Positions 12,801 through 24,105 of a stretch of 64,000 bases of DNA are shown here, in pieces (within the stretch, counting starts at the first letter, position 1; each line of letters starts with the position of its first letter). Made by a program: the position numbers and the translations under genes. This DNA is from Marsupella aquatica (taxonomy: Eukaryota; Marchantiophyta), in contig OZ316891.1 of assembly GCA_973895155.1 (NCBI GenBank), forward strand, positions 21,638,001 to 21,702,000, read 5' to 3'. A model generated the notes under the pieces. It saw only the letters and a program-made list of their open reading frames with translations. It did not search any database and was not told the DNA's origin.

Positions 12801-13416
12801 GTATACAGAGTCACCGTTTGACAGTCTACACGCTTTGTGTATCATTGGAGCATCAACTTTGGTGCTTTGATGGTAGACCCTAAATCTTGGTAGTGGCTAT
12901 AAAGAAAAAGCCCCCAGTTCTGCAAATTCATAAAAAGAGAAATAAATTTAGTGATTGGAAGGAGCCTGATGCAAAGAATAACGAGAGGTTGTGAATTCAT
13001 CAATTAGATTACGCATTGAGGACAATATCGTTGTTGTTCGGAGTATAGAACGAAAAGACAAAGTCTCCATGCCAGGTTTACAATTGTATTGACTTGAGAT
13101 CCCACGCTAAACGATGCAAATCAGTACAAGTGTGAAGGGGTTGCAGACCAAACGTTGCGAAATGGTACATCCAAATAAAATGGGCAGCAAACCAATCAGA
13201 GAGGGAATCTATTTTTATTTTTTTCAGGGCCGTAGTGTAATGGATATTTTTGCCTGGGCAGCCCTTGCTGAGCTTGGGAACCTTGTCCTGCTATCAATGA
13301 AAGCTTTTTACTAACTTACTTTGACCAGGCAATAGAATCTATTTGGCACTTGATGTGGACACCCAATGTTTTTTCTAGATCCTCCTAGCTAGCTAATGAA
13401 AATGTTAAACTCCTGC
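12801..13416. other. Intergenic, no gene seen
   Basis: AT-rich, with an ORF of 66 codons at 13114-13314 that has no recognisable domain. No tRNA or element boundary seen. Confidence 0.4.
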
Positions 13417-14099
13417 ACTGTTCACCCGTGATTAGTGTTATGCCAGAATTAGTGTTATGTCCAAATTAGTGTTATTCATACTAATTTATGTGAACTTGAT
13501 CCCAAAGCAAAAGTAACACTAATTGATGTTGGTTTTTAAAATGTTTTTTTTAAAGTTTTGTGTAAATGTTTTTTCAACATATTACTGTAGAGCATCTGGA
13601 GGTGAAAGCTCTGTAGTCGTGGAGGGCGGGGTGGAGGGCTAGAGTATCTACTAGGGATTTGAGGGCTCCGCAACATTTACTCCTGCACGCAATCGTTTTG
13701 GAGGCTTTATTTCACATCCAACAGTAGAGCAATTGGAGGTGCAGAGAGCTCTATAGTTGTGGAGGCTAAAGCACCTATTAGGGATCTTTTTCTGTCAGCT
13801 CACATTGAATTATGCTCACATTGTGCTCATCAATCACTGTTAGTGTGAATGAGAGTGAATACCCTGACAAAGAGCCTGTGATGAGAGTCCTGGTTGCCAA
13901 GAACACTTGAAGTCCTATCATTGTGGCGCCGCGCGATACGAGTCAAAAAGTCACGTAAATGAGTGTTATGTAACACTAATTGGCGCGCGCAGAATTAGCG
14001 TTTGCTCGAAATTAGTGTGACTAACACTAATTCACGAGTAGACCCCAAAAATGGGAGTTCTCAAATTACTGTTACTCACACTTATTATGGTGAACAGTG
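13417..14099. mobile_element. 683-bp non-autonomous element with CACTGTTCACC termini
   Basis: CACTGTTCACC at 13417-13427 is exactly inverted at 14089-14099 (GGTGAACAGTG), and three further bases pair with one mismatch. Both ends are packed with copies of ATTAGTGTTA and its inverse TAACACTAAT, a likely subterminal transposase-binding motif. The interior is non-coding. No target-site duplication is evident, so the superfamily is open. Confidence 0.6.
13588..13765. repeat. Direct repeat of ~40 bp inside the 683-bp element
   Basis: GTAGAGCATCTGGAGGTG and following bases (13588-13626) recur with changes at 13724-13765, 136 bp later. Both copies contain AGCTCTRTAGT and end in GTGGAGG. Confidence 0.65.
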
Positions 14100-14324
14100 T
14101 AGTAATGGAGCTTTCTTAACGTAATGCAATCTAACAACAGAAATTCTTAAAGTTTGAGCAATTATTTGTTGCCAGTTATCCTAAGATAAATTTCATTTAT
14201 CTATTTCTGCCTGAACTAGATAAATTGTACATTTGTTCACCTACTATAACCACTTAGGCTTGGCCACCGGCCTATAATTATATACTTGCAATCAAAAGCT
14301 ATTCTCAAGGCCTAGCGTCCAAAC

Positions 14325-14949
14325 GGCCCAACTTGCATGTATGCAGACCAGAAGCATTCTCGGAAGTATTTGGTCCTAAGCACTTACACCATTTTCAGGG
14401 AAAAATAGATTGTGTTCCTCCAATGTGTGATGACTGCCTTTGCCAATGGCCCTGGGGAATCACTTGTTGGATTACTAGAACCGGGTGCAAACAAATGGAG
14501 GTTAATTTTAATCTTGTTGGAATATATTCAAAAACTTATACTAAAGAAATTTCAGAATCCAATTTTGGCAAAAAATTTATTTTAGTCAACAAGGTGTTTG
14601 AAAATTTATCAAGGTCCTATAATAAAGGGTACAATGGAGTTTTTAAATAATTTTTATGTTTATTTATTTTTTCAGATTTTATTGGTTTGCTCTCCCTTGT
14701 TTTGGGGGTTTTACACTAGGGGATTCCCTAGGGGTCCATGGACTCCCTCATCTGCAGGACATTTTGTTTTACCAGACATGCAAAGGGCAGGAAACTGTCC
14801 TGCCTTGCACTTGGTTATGCAGGTTGTATGGCATAAGCCCTGCCGGAAGTTGAGGTATCTCCACAGTATTCTCAATCAATCCTTCGATGCCATGTTTGAA
14901 GTAGAGGGCTGCTTCACATGCCAAGGGCCGCTTACACGGGAGTTGGGCC
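14325..14949. mobile_element. Candidate inverted-repeat element, GGCCCAACT termini
   Basis: GGCCCAACTTGCATGT at 14325-14340 faces AGTTGGGCC at 14941-14949. The same 16-bp start occurs at 15964 in a second, shorter candidate, which supports a repeat family. The interior ORFs (up to 119 codons) show no domain. No convincing target duplication. Confidence 0.35.
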
Positions 14950-15040
14950 TAAAGTGAAACACCTAGACCATGACTTGGGGCATAATTGAAGGGGAGGGTA
15001 TGGGGAGAAAGCAGGGATTGCAAATAAATTCATTGGAAAA

Positions 15041-15168
15041 CATATGAACTTGTGAATAGTAGAAAGTTTGTTTTTAGTCTCTACTTCTATTTATGTTCAA
15101 AGACCATATGAACGTGTGAATAGTAGAAAGTTTGTTTTTAGTCTCTACTTCTATTTATGTTCAAAGAC
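15041..15168. repeat. 64-bp tandem duplication
   Basis: Two adjacent copies, 15041-15104 and 15105-15168, starting CATATGAAC and ending GTTCAAAGAC. Only one base difference (T/G near the start) was noted, so the duplication is recent. Confidence 0.9.
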
Positions 15169-15963
15169 AGGGCACTTATACCACCACTATTAATCAATAA
15201 ATCAAACTCTGTGTTGGGAGGAGCAAGCGAGGTACCAAAACAGGAGCCTTTTCCTTGCCAAAAACAAAACCTGCCCGTACATAGCAATATGTGCAGTTCA
15301 CTGGGAGCTGTTTTTACGATGCATGAGTATTCTGTTGATCTTCTGAATCCCCTGTTTTTGGCCAGAATTGGTCGGGGGCCTTTATTTTTAGACGATATAG
15401 TAACTCAATGATTATGAAGCGACATCTACTGTAAGTGAAGTATATGTTGAGAGCAAATCTTAATTCACATGGTTTTCTACTACGTGCGAAATTCATATTT
15501 TGTCCTTTCTTCTTACGTGGATTATTTTTAATTAAGGATTTCCGTTCTAAAATTATATCTTATAAATCTTCTGATTTCTTCATTATGTTCCTAATGATGT
15601 CCTTTGTTACCAATTTCTTTTTTGCCCACCCTTCACCGCTATTAGTCTTATACTCCATTCAAGTGTTACACATCACTAAAATTAGTCAGTATAATTTGAG
15701 TGACCAAGTCCTTTGTGACAAGAATATTTGTTTTGTAGTTGTGTATCTTTCCTACCATGATTAGTAACTACTGTGTGGTTTTATTCTCATTTTCCTGAAA
15801 GCCAGAAACAGTCCCATGCAAAATTGATGAGCTATTCACCCAAGGATAAGGGAATTTTGGTTTTGCAAACTGGTTTGGTCGGTCATTGCAAAGTTCTATT
15901 GGATTCTTAATAAAGATACACGTTCTGAATTTGACTTTTTAGTATTGAATATGTGGTTTCATA
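15169..15963. other. Intergenic, no gene seen
   Basis: ORFs of 84 and 109 codons exist here, but they are AT-rich and domainless. Nothing else could be supported. Confidence 0.4.
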
Positions 15964-16198
15964 GGCCCAACTTGCATGTTCCCAGCCCTTCACAATGCAG
16001 TTGCCCCAAATGTCTCCCAGGCATGCAAGCATATCACTGAACCAGATGTATCCAGTTGAACATCCTGATGTACCAAGCCTGACGGCACCATCCATGCATT
16101 TTTTAAGGCAAGGTCTAGGAAGCTTTTTCCCAAAGGTACTAAGAGTGCAAATTAAGGGCCGCATGCTTGAATGAGGGGTCTCACATGCGAGTTGGCCC
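15964..16198. mobile_element. Candidate ~235-bp MITE, same termini as the 14.3-kb element
   Basis: GGCCCAACTTGCATGT at 15964-15979 is mirrored near 16183-16198 by ACATGCGAGTTGGCCC, with one substitution and one indel. The flanks read ATA and TAA, which could be a TA duplication (mariner/Stowaway type), but two bases are too few to be sure. Confidence 0.4.
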
Positions 16199-16429
16199 TA
16201 AAAGTTAAACAACCTGGCCACCATAAATAATAGTGAGAAACATAGTGAATACATTGTTCTTGATTGCATATGTAAAACAATATTAGCCAATCGCTATATA
16301 ACAGGCAGGTACATACTAGTATCACTCCAAAATTAACCTCTGAAAGATTAGGCTGTATCCTGGAATGTCAAAATTGCATAGAGTCACCCAAATAGCATTA
16401 GTAAGACTAAGGGTTGTCTTGCATGTGCA

Positions 16430-16910
16430 CACTAGAAGAAACCGGCCCATTTTGAGACCTGAAGATGTGTGACTTGGCCAAGACCTTCATGAAATAGCGA
16501 CTCCAAGGTTGTTGGTGTCATGTTAGTCACACCTTCTTGACTGAGTTTTGGTGAAGTTTTGCCAAGTCATGTTTACAACTTTTAGGTAAGTTGCAACTAT
16601 AACTTAGTTAAGGCAATTAGGGTGAAGTTATACAAGTGACTCTACATTAGAGTACAACTTATGAGACCACTACATTTGAACCCTTAAACCTTAAAGTATG
16701 GGATCCGCGACCATATACATATGATTTTGGATACACCATATGTCATTCCACATCAATTTAATAATAGTTTAGTCATACCATTCTAAACCATAATTACTCC
16801 TGACCCCATTTAGACACAATGAAGCCTCAGCCCCGTTCAAACCGAGAGCAGGCCGGCTTTGTCAAACCTTACTATTAACCTAACTTAATGCTTTTTGTAG
16901 TCAATCTCTA
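16430..16910 (+). repeat. CACTA 5' terminal and subterminal region
   Basis: Closely matches 29923-30430 with scattered substitutions and small gaps, up to the phrase GTAGTCAATCTCTAATTTT. It contains GTGACTTG, AGTCAC and GTGACT hexamers, the same motif that fills the 3' end of the element. In En/Spm, subterminal repeats are bound by the TNPA protein; that role here is inferred. Confidence 0.75.
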
Positions 16911-19550
16911 ATTTTCTCCATCTTTACCACTTGTCCTACCCTCTATACCAGCCATAGAACATTGGATGTCCAACTACTATATTTTTGCATGCTATATATA
17001 TATATGCATATGAAGAAGGCTTGATCTTAGATAGCATTAGTTTTCTTTTAGGCTCATCATTTGTGCTCTTAATTAATGAACATGCAACAAGGCTATTGTA
17101 AGGTTAATCCTAGCCCTGTCCGTTCATTTAATCTTTGCTCATATTGTGTTGTGTCAAATTTGCTTTAGGGTTTACAGCTCATGTCAACGCAAAGTGGTCG
17201 AGTGTCACTGGGTTCAGTTCTCTCACTAAGTGTTAAGGTATGCATTGTGCGTTGCCTTTGGATACGAGTTTAGGGTGCGCGGGTTTTTCAACAGGAAACA
17301 CACCAGCAGAGTGCAAATGGGAGTTGAAGGTGCGCGGGAACTCGGAGGTTTTTGTCAAGGAAAAACTTGGATGTCCATTGTGCTTACCAACAACCATCGT
17401 TTAGGGCGAGGAGCTTTACGGACTTCACTCCCGCTTGTCGTGCTTGAGTGTACATCTGCTCTCTATACTTTTGGGAGCTTTGGACTAGAGCAGATGATCG
17501 GAAGCCTCGGACGAGAGACACAGACTCCAATATCCAGCTCGTAGATCAATCCGTGATTGATTTTGTCAGGTGTGCGACCTTCAAGCTCTTCTCCATTGTG
17601 CGCTTCCAGTTGAATGCTGCAAGGTCTGAATACTATCGGGAGCTTGCATTTGGGCCAAGGTTTAGGTATTTTGTCATTGGAGGACTGAGCTGTGGGTTTA
17701 GGCCGACTTACTATGAGCTTATGTTGTTGCAACTGTGACCAATAACTGAGGAGCTGCGACCAGGAGCTTATTTTGTTGCAGCACTGCCGTGGACAAGGGG
17801 TTGTGGAGGATCGGGGAGCTGCGACGTAGAACTGAGGAGCTGCGAAAAAGTGGGGAGTGATCTTGAAGGCCAACTATCTAGCGTGAGGTGGATCATAGTG
17901 GTTGCAATAGCGATCGGGCCCTTTTTTGCATTGGCATTGCCAGTAAGACAATCTGTGGATGCGCGAAAGAGTCGCAAGGAGTTGTTCTTGTGGGCAGAGA
18001 TTGGAGTTCACATTTGGTAAGTCCACCTCAATAATGACATACATTGTAGGTGGAGGCAATGTTATGGCCTCTTGTTGTCTTTAAACTCATTCTCCACTCA
18101 CAAGAGAATGAGGATTGATTGTGTCCTGAGAAGCTTAACAATTTATGTTGTTGACATCGTCCACATTGAGTGACAGTGAGCTCAAGTCAGTGAGTGACCG
18201 ATCGAAGGGGACATTTGTGCTCTTCATTACATGCTCGGGCAAGAGTGATTGATGTACTAATCGCAAGCGCTCCCAGGTATCCATTTGTCGTTAAGACTTG
18301 AAGCTTCACCGGGAGCTGCGACCGTCAGTGGGGAGGAGTTGGAGGTTGTGTTGCGCTCGTACACAACCTCCAAGGTACAAGGCAGGAGTTGTGCAATTTA
18401 AGGTGAGAGTCAGTAGCTTTTGGGATTCACCATCTTTCATCGTTGTCATTGCTGCTCTCGTCTATCGCTACGGCCGATTGCTGCTCTGCGTTTTTGCCAT
18501 GGGTTGCCAGTCTGCCAGATGTTGAGTGAGACAGAGGCTACAACCTGGGTGCGCGGAGGTCCTCACTAATCCCATGGTTTACAGTTTGCAAAATGTGACA
18601 GCCCCAGTGCATAGTGAGGTATAGGGTGTGTGAGGTATAGGGTGTTCTTACTCGTGCTACAGTCGCTTTGACTTGCTGAGTTCCAGCAAATTGAGTTTTA
18701 GGTGCGGTCAATGAGAGTTGAGCTGTTTGAGCTGCGGTCACTGAGAGTTTAGAGTTTGAGCTGCGGTCACTGAATGCTGGCATTGAGGTGCACGCCCTTC
18801 ACATTGATCAGTGAAGGCTACGGCCGGGGTGATTATGACAGTGATTCCAATGCAAACCGTCCAGGTAAGATTTATGTGACATTGTGTACAATGAAAGTGG
18901 CCCTGCTTATTGACTGCTTAATGTTTGTGTTGCAACTGGCAGCAGATGCATGGAGTGCAGCGAAGGGAGGCGCTATTCATGTGAGCTGACAGGGGAGCTG
19001 GACTTGTGAGCCGTGGTTGCAGCTACGTCTTGGAGCTACGACCTATGAGTTGCGGCTAGAGCTACGACTTGACCTGAAGGTGACGCATGAAGAGTAATTT
19101 TGCAATCCATGAATGTTTGTACTCAATGTTATAGATGCATAGGGTGGGTGTTGCATTTTGTTACTATAAAATGTCCGTGATGTCGTGAGATGTTCTGTTC
19201 CTTGGATTGAGACAATTCTTAGATCTCTACATCAGCGATTATTATATGTCATGTCTCACCTCAGATCATGAACGTGATTGGTTGGAGACTATATTAATTG
19301 GGGAGGAGCTCCAATCCGTTGTCATTGCTTCTCAGTGGAGTGTTGTTTTAGTAAGCTACAGGGGGCAACAGAGCGCAAGTTGCTGTTTGCAAGTTCACGC
19401 CTGCTACCTGCTACCTACGACTTCCGCCTGAAAGGTATGACATTCACATATGCGCATTTCTGGTCTCCAGTTGATCAATGTACTTATTCCCGCTGCCTTG
19501 AAATGGACCTCAAATTTCCATGCTCCAATACGCTACTGTGATCGAAGCCT
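16911..19550 (+). other. CACTA leader region with GAGCTGCGAC motif cluster
   Basis: No supportable ORF. The phrase GAGCTGCGA(C) recurs at about 17751, 17816, 17837 and 18311. GAGCTGCGGTCACTGAGAGT-like forms lie near 18729 and 18759, and GAGCTACGAC-like forms near 19035 and 19060. In known CACTA elements this position holds the promoter and long first intron of the TNPA/TNPD transcript. Either use (regulatory motif or decayed satellite) is possible. Confidence 0.5.
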
Positions 19551-19690
19551 ATCACGATGCAAAAATAGAGGAGAGGCAGAATCAGAGCCCGGACACCAAC
19601 GTGTACAGATATCACGAAGCTAAAATAGAGGAGAGGAAGAATCAGTGCTCGGCTCGGACACCAAAGTGTACAGACATCATGAAGCTAACT
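19551..19690. repeat. 60-65-bp tandem repeat, two copies and a stub
   Basis: Copies begin ATCACGATGCAAAAATAGAG (19551) and ATCACGAAGCTAAAATAGAG (19611), with a truncated third start ATCATGAAGCTAA at 19676. The second copy has a short CTCGG-type expansion. Confidence 0.8.
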
Positions 19691-20322
19691 ACAAGCTAGC
19701 AGATAGGTCAAATGCTCCCAAATCGAGTCAGAGGAAAGTTACTAAGACTACCTTCACAACTCTCAAGTCTGGAAAGTAAAAATCAGCCTGAGACACGTAG
19801 CAAGAACTGTTGTCTGCTAGGAACTGTTGTCTGCTTTCTTGGGGATCGTCATGTGTATGTAATTGCATACACATTCTACCTGAGGGGAGTATGACTGTAC
19901 ACCTTAGGTAGAACCAAGTACTATCTATCGCATGATATAATTCCTCTACAATTTTGTATTAATGTTGCCTAAGTGCTTTGTTGTATTGTTTTGGTTGTAA
20001 TGACGTCACTTGCATTTCATAGTCAGTCTTAGTTGGTTGGCTTGGTACTCATTTGCTTTTCACTCCCTCTGGCTAGTGAATTTGTCTATTGTTGCTGAGT
20101 TTTTTGCGTAAGAACTACATGTTCTTCACTTTCTTGATCGTACTCTCTCCCCTATGGAAGACTATTGGCTTGGGCTGCCAGCCTTCTCTCTGTTTCAATT
20201 TGTTGTCCCTATGGTCAAACACTACTTGGTTAGTGGTTTTGCTCTATTTTTGTCTGTTTTGCCTTCAAGTAGGACATGGATGAATTGAGCTTGGAGGCAA
20301 CAAAATGGCAAGGAATCTGAAT

Positions 20323-21050
20323 GGTTCCAGAAGTATGTGTGCTGCATTTTGATCTGGAGAACCAATTGTAGAGTTGACTCTTTTTGAATGTTGTAGTCTA
20401 TTTTGCCTTGAACTGGGCCATGGATGAATTGAGCTTGGAGGCAGTTTTTTTCATTCCCATCTTCCTGAAGCCTTATCTGCTTTCTGCCACCCCCTTGTGG
20501 TGGGGACTTTTCTTGAAAGATCCTTATTGTGAACAGAGTTTGTACTTTGATTATGAAGTTTGACTGAGTTTCTGTTTACTGAAAGAATGTGACTGTGTAA
20601 GAGTTCCGTTTGGCAGTGGATTGGTTGAAGCACTTCCTGCTAGTGTGTTGTCCACAGCTCTTCAACCAGCTTTTGTATTCCTTGTCTTTCACCACTTACG
20701 GTGACATCAATTCAGCTAAGACCATAGAAGGTTCCAAGGCATCTAACTTGTAAAATCGCATTCTGTTACATCAAGGACTAAGGTGTTGGGTGCCAAAGGA
20801 GACAGCACAGCAAACATGCTGAAAAGACTTCAGGACTGGGTTCAACAAGGTAGTGAAGGTGCTTAGAGCCATAGTAAGTATGCATTCTGTATCCTTTCTC
20901 TGTTGATGTGAGCTTGTGCATAGTAGGAGTTGTAGTTGGCAAGAGTTCCATAAGGCCAAATATGAATAGTTCCAGAAGTATGTGTATGAACCAAGTGTAG
21001 AGTTGACTCTTTCTAAATATTGTAGTCTCTTTTGCCTTCAACTGGGCCAT
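20323..21050. repeat. Direct repeats of ~85-100 bp within the CACTA leader
   Basis: Segments at about 20323-20421 and 20968-21050 share TTCCAGAAGTATGTGT, GTAGAGTTGACTCTTT, TTGTAGTCT and ACTGGGCCAT in the same order. A further partial phrase (GAATTGAGCTTGGAGGC) occurs at 20281 and 20426. This suggests old internal duplications; no gene is visible between them. Confidence 0.65.
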
Positions 21051-21613
21051 CGAGTACTGCTAGTGTATTCACCCCAATGAGCAATGCTTCTCCATTCAAT
21101 CAGGTGAACGTACAGTTTGGTAGGGCCAATGCCATGTGATCATGTACTTGCTCTATAAAATTCTGAAGATATAAGCATTTTCTGTTAGACCAGGCAACTT
21201 GGGAGTTGCTAAGTGTCACCTGCATCTGAGGGGCTACACCGGGGGCATCAGTGGAGGTTCACTTGCACAACACGACAGCCAGTGAATTTTCTCTCTGCTG
21301 CAACCTGCAAGGTGAGACTTTTGGTCCTTCTGGATGAAAAAACAGGATTTTAATATGATTGATATACATGTCCGTCGAGAACATGGGTTTATCACCAAGC
21401 TCTTTGTCTTAGGAAACTCATAAACTCAGAATCAAATATGTACTATGCACGTTTCATGCTATGTGTATACTATGACCTGTAGTTGGAACCAAGACAGTGA
21501 GTGGGAACTGATTAGTTTAGGTTGGTTGTTGTTGGCGAGGCAAGTCGACCTCCTGCTCGCCTTGCTCATCAAAGGACGTGAATAGAGGACGTCACAACAA
21601 AAGCAACACTTAA

Positions 21614-22091
21614 ATGGTGAGGACCCGCAACGCTGAACATGTGCGGCTTGCACGCAAGGCAGAGATGTTGCGCCTTGAGTATGTCAGACTTGGGATCCTT
21701 CCAGCCCAGTCTGCATGGTACTTTGAGTACCCTGTTGTTTCCAGGAACAACTACAGCCGGCCTCTACCTGCTTCAGTACCCTTCCCGACATCCTTGGTAT
21801 TTGTGTCTCTTGTACATGACCCGCCACAAATTAGGTGCCAAGGGTGTGTGCACAGTTGCCAATATGACTGTCCTGCCTGTAGGGCTTCTGGCCCAGAATT
21901 GGATGACCGTTCTCTTGGATGCCGATTTTTGCACAGAGCACAATGTATCATCTGGAACCACTCGCCATCCTGCAGTGTGCCTGGTGATGTCACTTGTCCT
22001 GCCCTCCCAGACCCCACCACTGGTGGATTTGGTGTCTACACATGTTTGGATCACATGCTCTAGAGGACCACTTGTCACACCACATGCATAG
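21614..22091 (+). other. Overlapping ORFs of ~150 codons, not recognised
   Basis: Two overlapping plus-strand frames (21614-22063 and 21639-22091) are long for this composition. Neither shows a domain, although the first has a Cys-rich stretch near its middle. It could be an upstream exon of the PHD gene that follows, or chance. The rest of 21060-22677 shows nothing. Confidence 0.15.
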
Positions 22092-22677
22092 ACCAGATAC
22101 CATTGACCTATAGCTTAACACTCTGCCTTCAACACAGAGGATATTTACTTAAAATTTTGATGTATGAGCAATTTTGGGTCCAGGGTTTAGGGTCAACAGT
22201 ACATAACTTATCCTAGTATGCCTGCACTAAGCAAAATATCCTAATTTAAGAGGCTAGCAAACTCGCTTAAAAGTCTCTATTGAAAGACTACTTTAATATT
22301 GCTTTAACCTGGTGAACATTGCAACGTTGAATGAATTAATGGGCCATGTGATAATATGCAAAATGTGATTTATGCCTCACTTATTTGTCTCAGCCACTAT
22401 CATAACCTATTTAGGATGTATAAATTTCAACCCTTATGACACTGCTTCATACCAATCCTCTTCAAAGAATGCCTGTTTTACATGTCACGACTATTGTATG
22501 TGATTCAAATGCATGAAATGTTGTTGCAGATCTCCTTTGGTGAATCATAGCCACAATTAAAATTGAGGTGTTGGTGGAGAAATTGTATTAGGGGATCAGT
22601 TTTGTGTGTGGGCTCAACATACCCAAAGTATGTGTGCTCTGCATCCTTGTGTGGCCATTCCAATTCATTGCAGTAGC

Positions 22678-22821
22678 AAATGCCTTTGTACCTTAAATGC
22701 TAAATATATTTTACTTTCTGTGCAGTCTGCTAAATTGTAGAGTCTATCTAAATGCCTTTGTACCTTAAATGCTAAATATATTTTACTTTCTGTGCAGTCT
22801 GCTAAATTGTAGAGTCTATCT
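22678..22821. repeat. Exact 72-bp tandem duplication carrying a splice-acceptor motif
   Basis: 22678-22749 and 22750-22821 appear identical. Each contains TTTTACTTTCTGTGCAG, a good polypyrimidine tract plus AG. A further TCTCATGCGCAG lies directly before the PHD ORF. Three potential acceptors therefore precede the coding exon. Confidence 0.9.
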
Positions 22822-22832
22822 CATGCGCAGGC

Positions 22833-23513
22833 ATGGCACGGCCTAAAATTCAAGCCAAAAAGCGTGTGACAGAGGTGAGAAACACAGGTGTACTTGGGGC
22901 AGATGCTACTAACTTCTCTGCAAGTCAAATTTTCCAAAAGGCAGCTCATTGTTGTGCCATTTGTGACGATGGTGGGGGCCTGGTCATTTGTGAGGGCCCT
23001 TGCATGAGGCATTTCCACCTCAACCCGGAGTCTGACCTTGCTGCAGAAAACAACTGTCCAGGGGTGGGCCTCCCGTCAACACACCAGGGAGACTGGATGT
23101 GCACTGATTGTTTGGAGAAGCAGGCTAAGTGTGCACAGTGTGGGAAGTTGGGGTCCTATGAGGGCTCTGTTGATGCTGCAGCAAATGTTAGAAAATGTCC
23201 AGACCGTTTTTGTGTGAGATTTTTCTGTTTTGAGTGTTTGCCTGCTCATGCCACAGCTTGCCCACTTCATAGGTGCAAGGCATGTGGTGAGCATGATGAT
23301 GACTACTGGACTGACATAGTCCACTGTGCTAGGTGTCCCACTATGTGGCACTATCATTGCCTGAAAGATCATCAAGCAGAGGGTTATGCTTGTGACAGAG
23401 AAATCTATGATCACTCTGCACATGGTGTTGATTGATGGATATTTTATTGTCATCGCCATGCCATTGATCCTACCTCGCGCACTCCTATGAGAGATCACAT
23501 ATCTTGGCTGTGA
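22833..23513 (+). pseudogene. EDM2-like triple PHD-finger fragment captured by the CACTA element
   Basis: The frame opens at ATG 22833, reaches a TGA at 23433-23435 (200 residues), and continues in the same frame to a second stop at 23513. Three Cys/His modules follow one another: CAIC...CEGPCMRHFH...CTDC near residues 40-95, CAQCGKLGS...CFEC near 100-150, and CKACGEH...CARCPTMWHYHC near 155-190. This order, the GPCMRxFH and CGKLGS phrases, and TPMRDHI just after the stop match plant EDM2 (ENHANCED DOWNY MILDEW 2), a chromatin regulator that acts on transposon-containing genes. The family's post-PHD segment therefore lies beyond the TGA. The stop looks like a nonsense change, perhaps CGA to TGA. 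Other EDM2 regions are missing, so this is a fragment. It lies inside the transposon, upstream of the BRCT gene on the same strand. It could be an exon of a still-spliced chimera. Confidence 0.75.
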
Positions 23514-24105
23514 AGCTGAACATTGTACATGCACAGTGCACCTGATGTGGATGTACTATTTTTTGAGATTGCAGAGATTCCAATTTTGAAAAGGAGTTGG
23601 GTAGGCGAGTTTATATAGGCAGCACTTATCTTGTGCTCTGGCGTCAGTGGCTGGGTACATGCCTATACAAACTTATCCTTACAAGCCTTCTTGGAAGTAT
23701 TTAGGCTGAGTGGTCATTTTCATAAACACTTTCATCAGACTGCTAAATTAAAACAGGACTTCTAAGTTGTAAGCATATAAATTATCAGGCATGCAATTAA
23801 TCAAATTGCCCTATAAGTTTGTCATTGAATGTATCCTCCTTTACAACAAAATATGTATGTGCCATGACCAGTTGGTTGCACTTCATTTCACCACGGATAT
23901 GGATTTTGTAGTATATATTCAAACAATGTCCTGCATCCGTGCAGGTGCCTAGTACGTATTGTTCACATATCCCTTGTACCTATCAAAATCGGACCTGAGT
24001 ACCAGTGGGCCAGATCAACTCAAAAAGCAGGAATTTTGTTGTCCTTATATTGTCAGGTGAACCCATTCTTCCAAAATTCACTGTCATCACGTAGGGTGTG
24101 TGTAC
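23514..24105 (+). other. Spacer between PHD and BRCT modules
   Basis: Mostly AT-rich and non-coding. Possible splice acceptors (TCCGTGCAG at about 23944, TATTGTCAG at about 24056) precede the BRCT ORF, so introns of a combined transcript may lie here. No clear exon could be fixed. Confidence 0.35.

Noticed and set aside
21614-22091. Upstream exon of the PHD gene
   Set aside because: Cys-rich in part, but no similarity to the EDM2 N-terminus could be seen and two frames compete. Left as an unresolved ORF pair.
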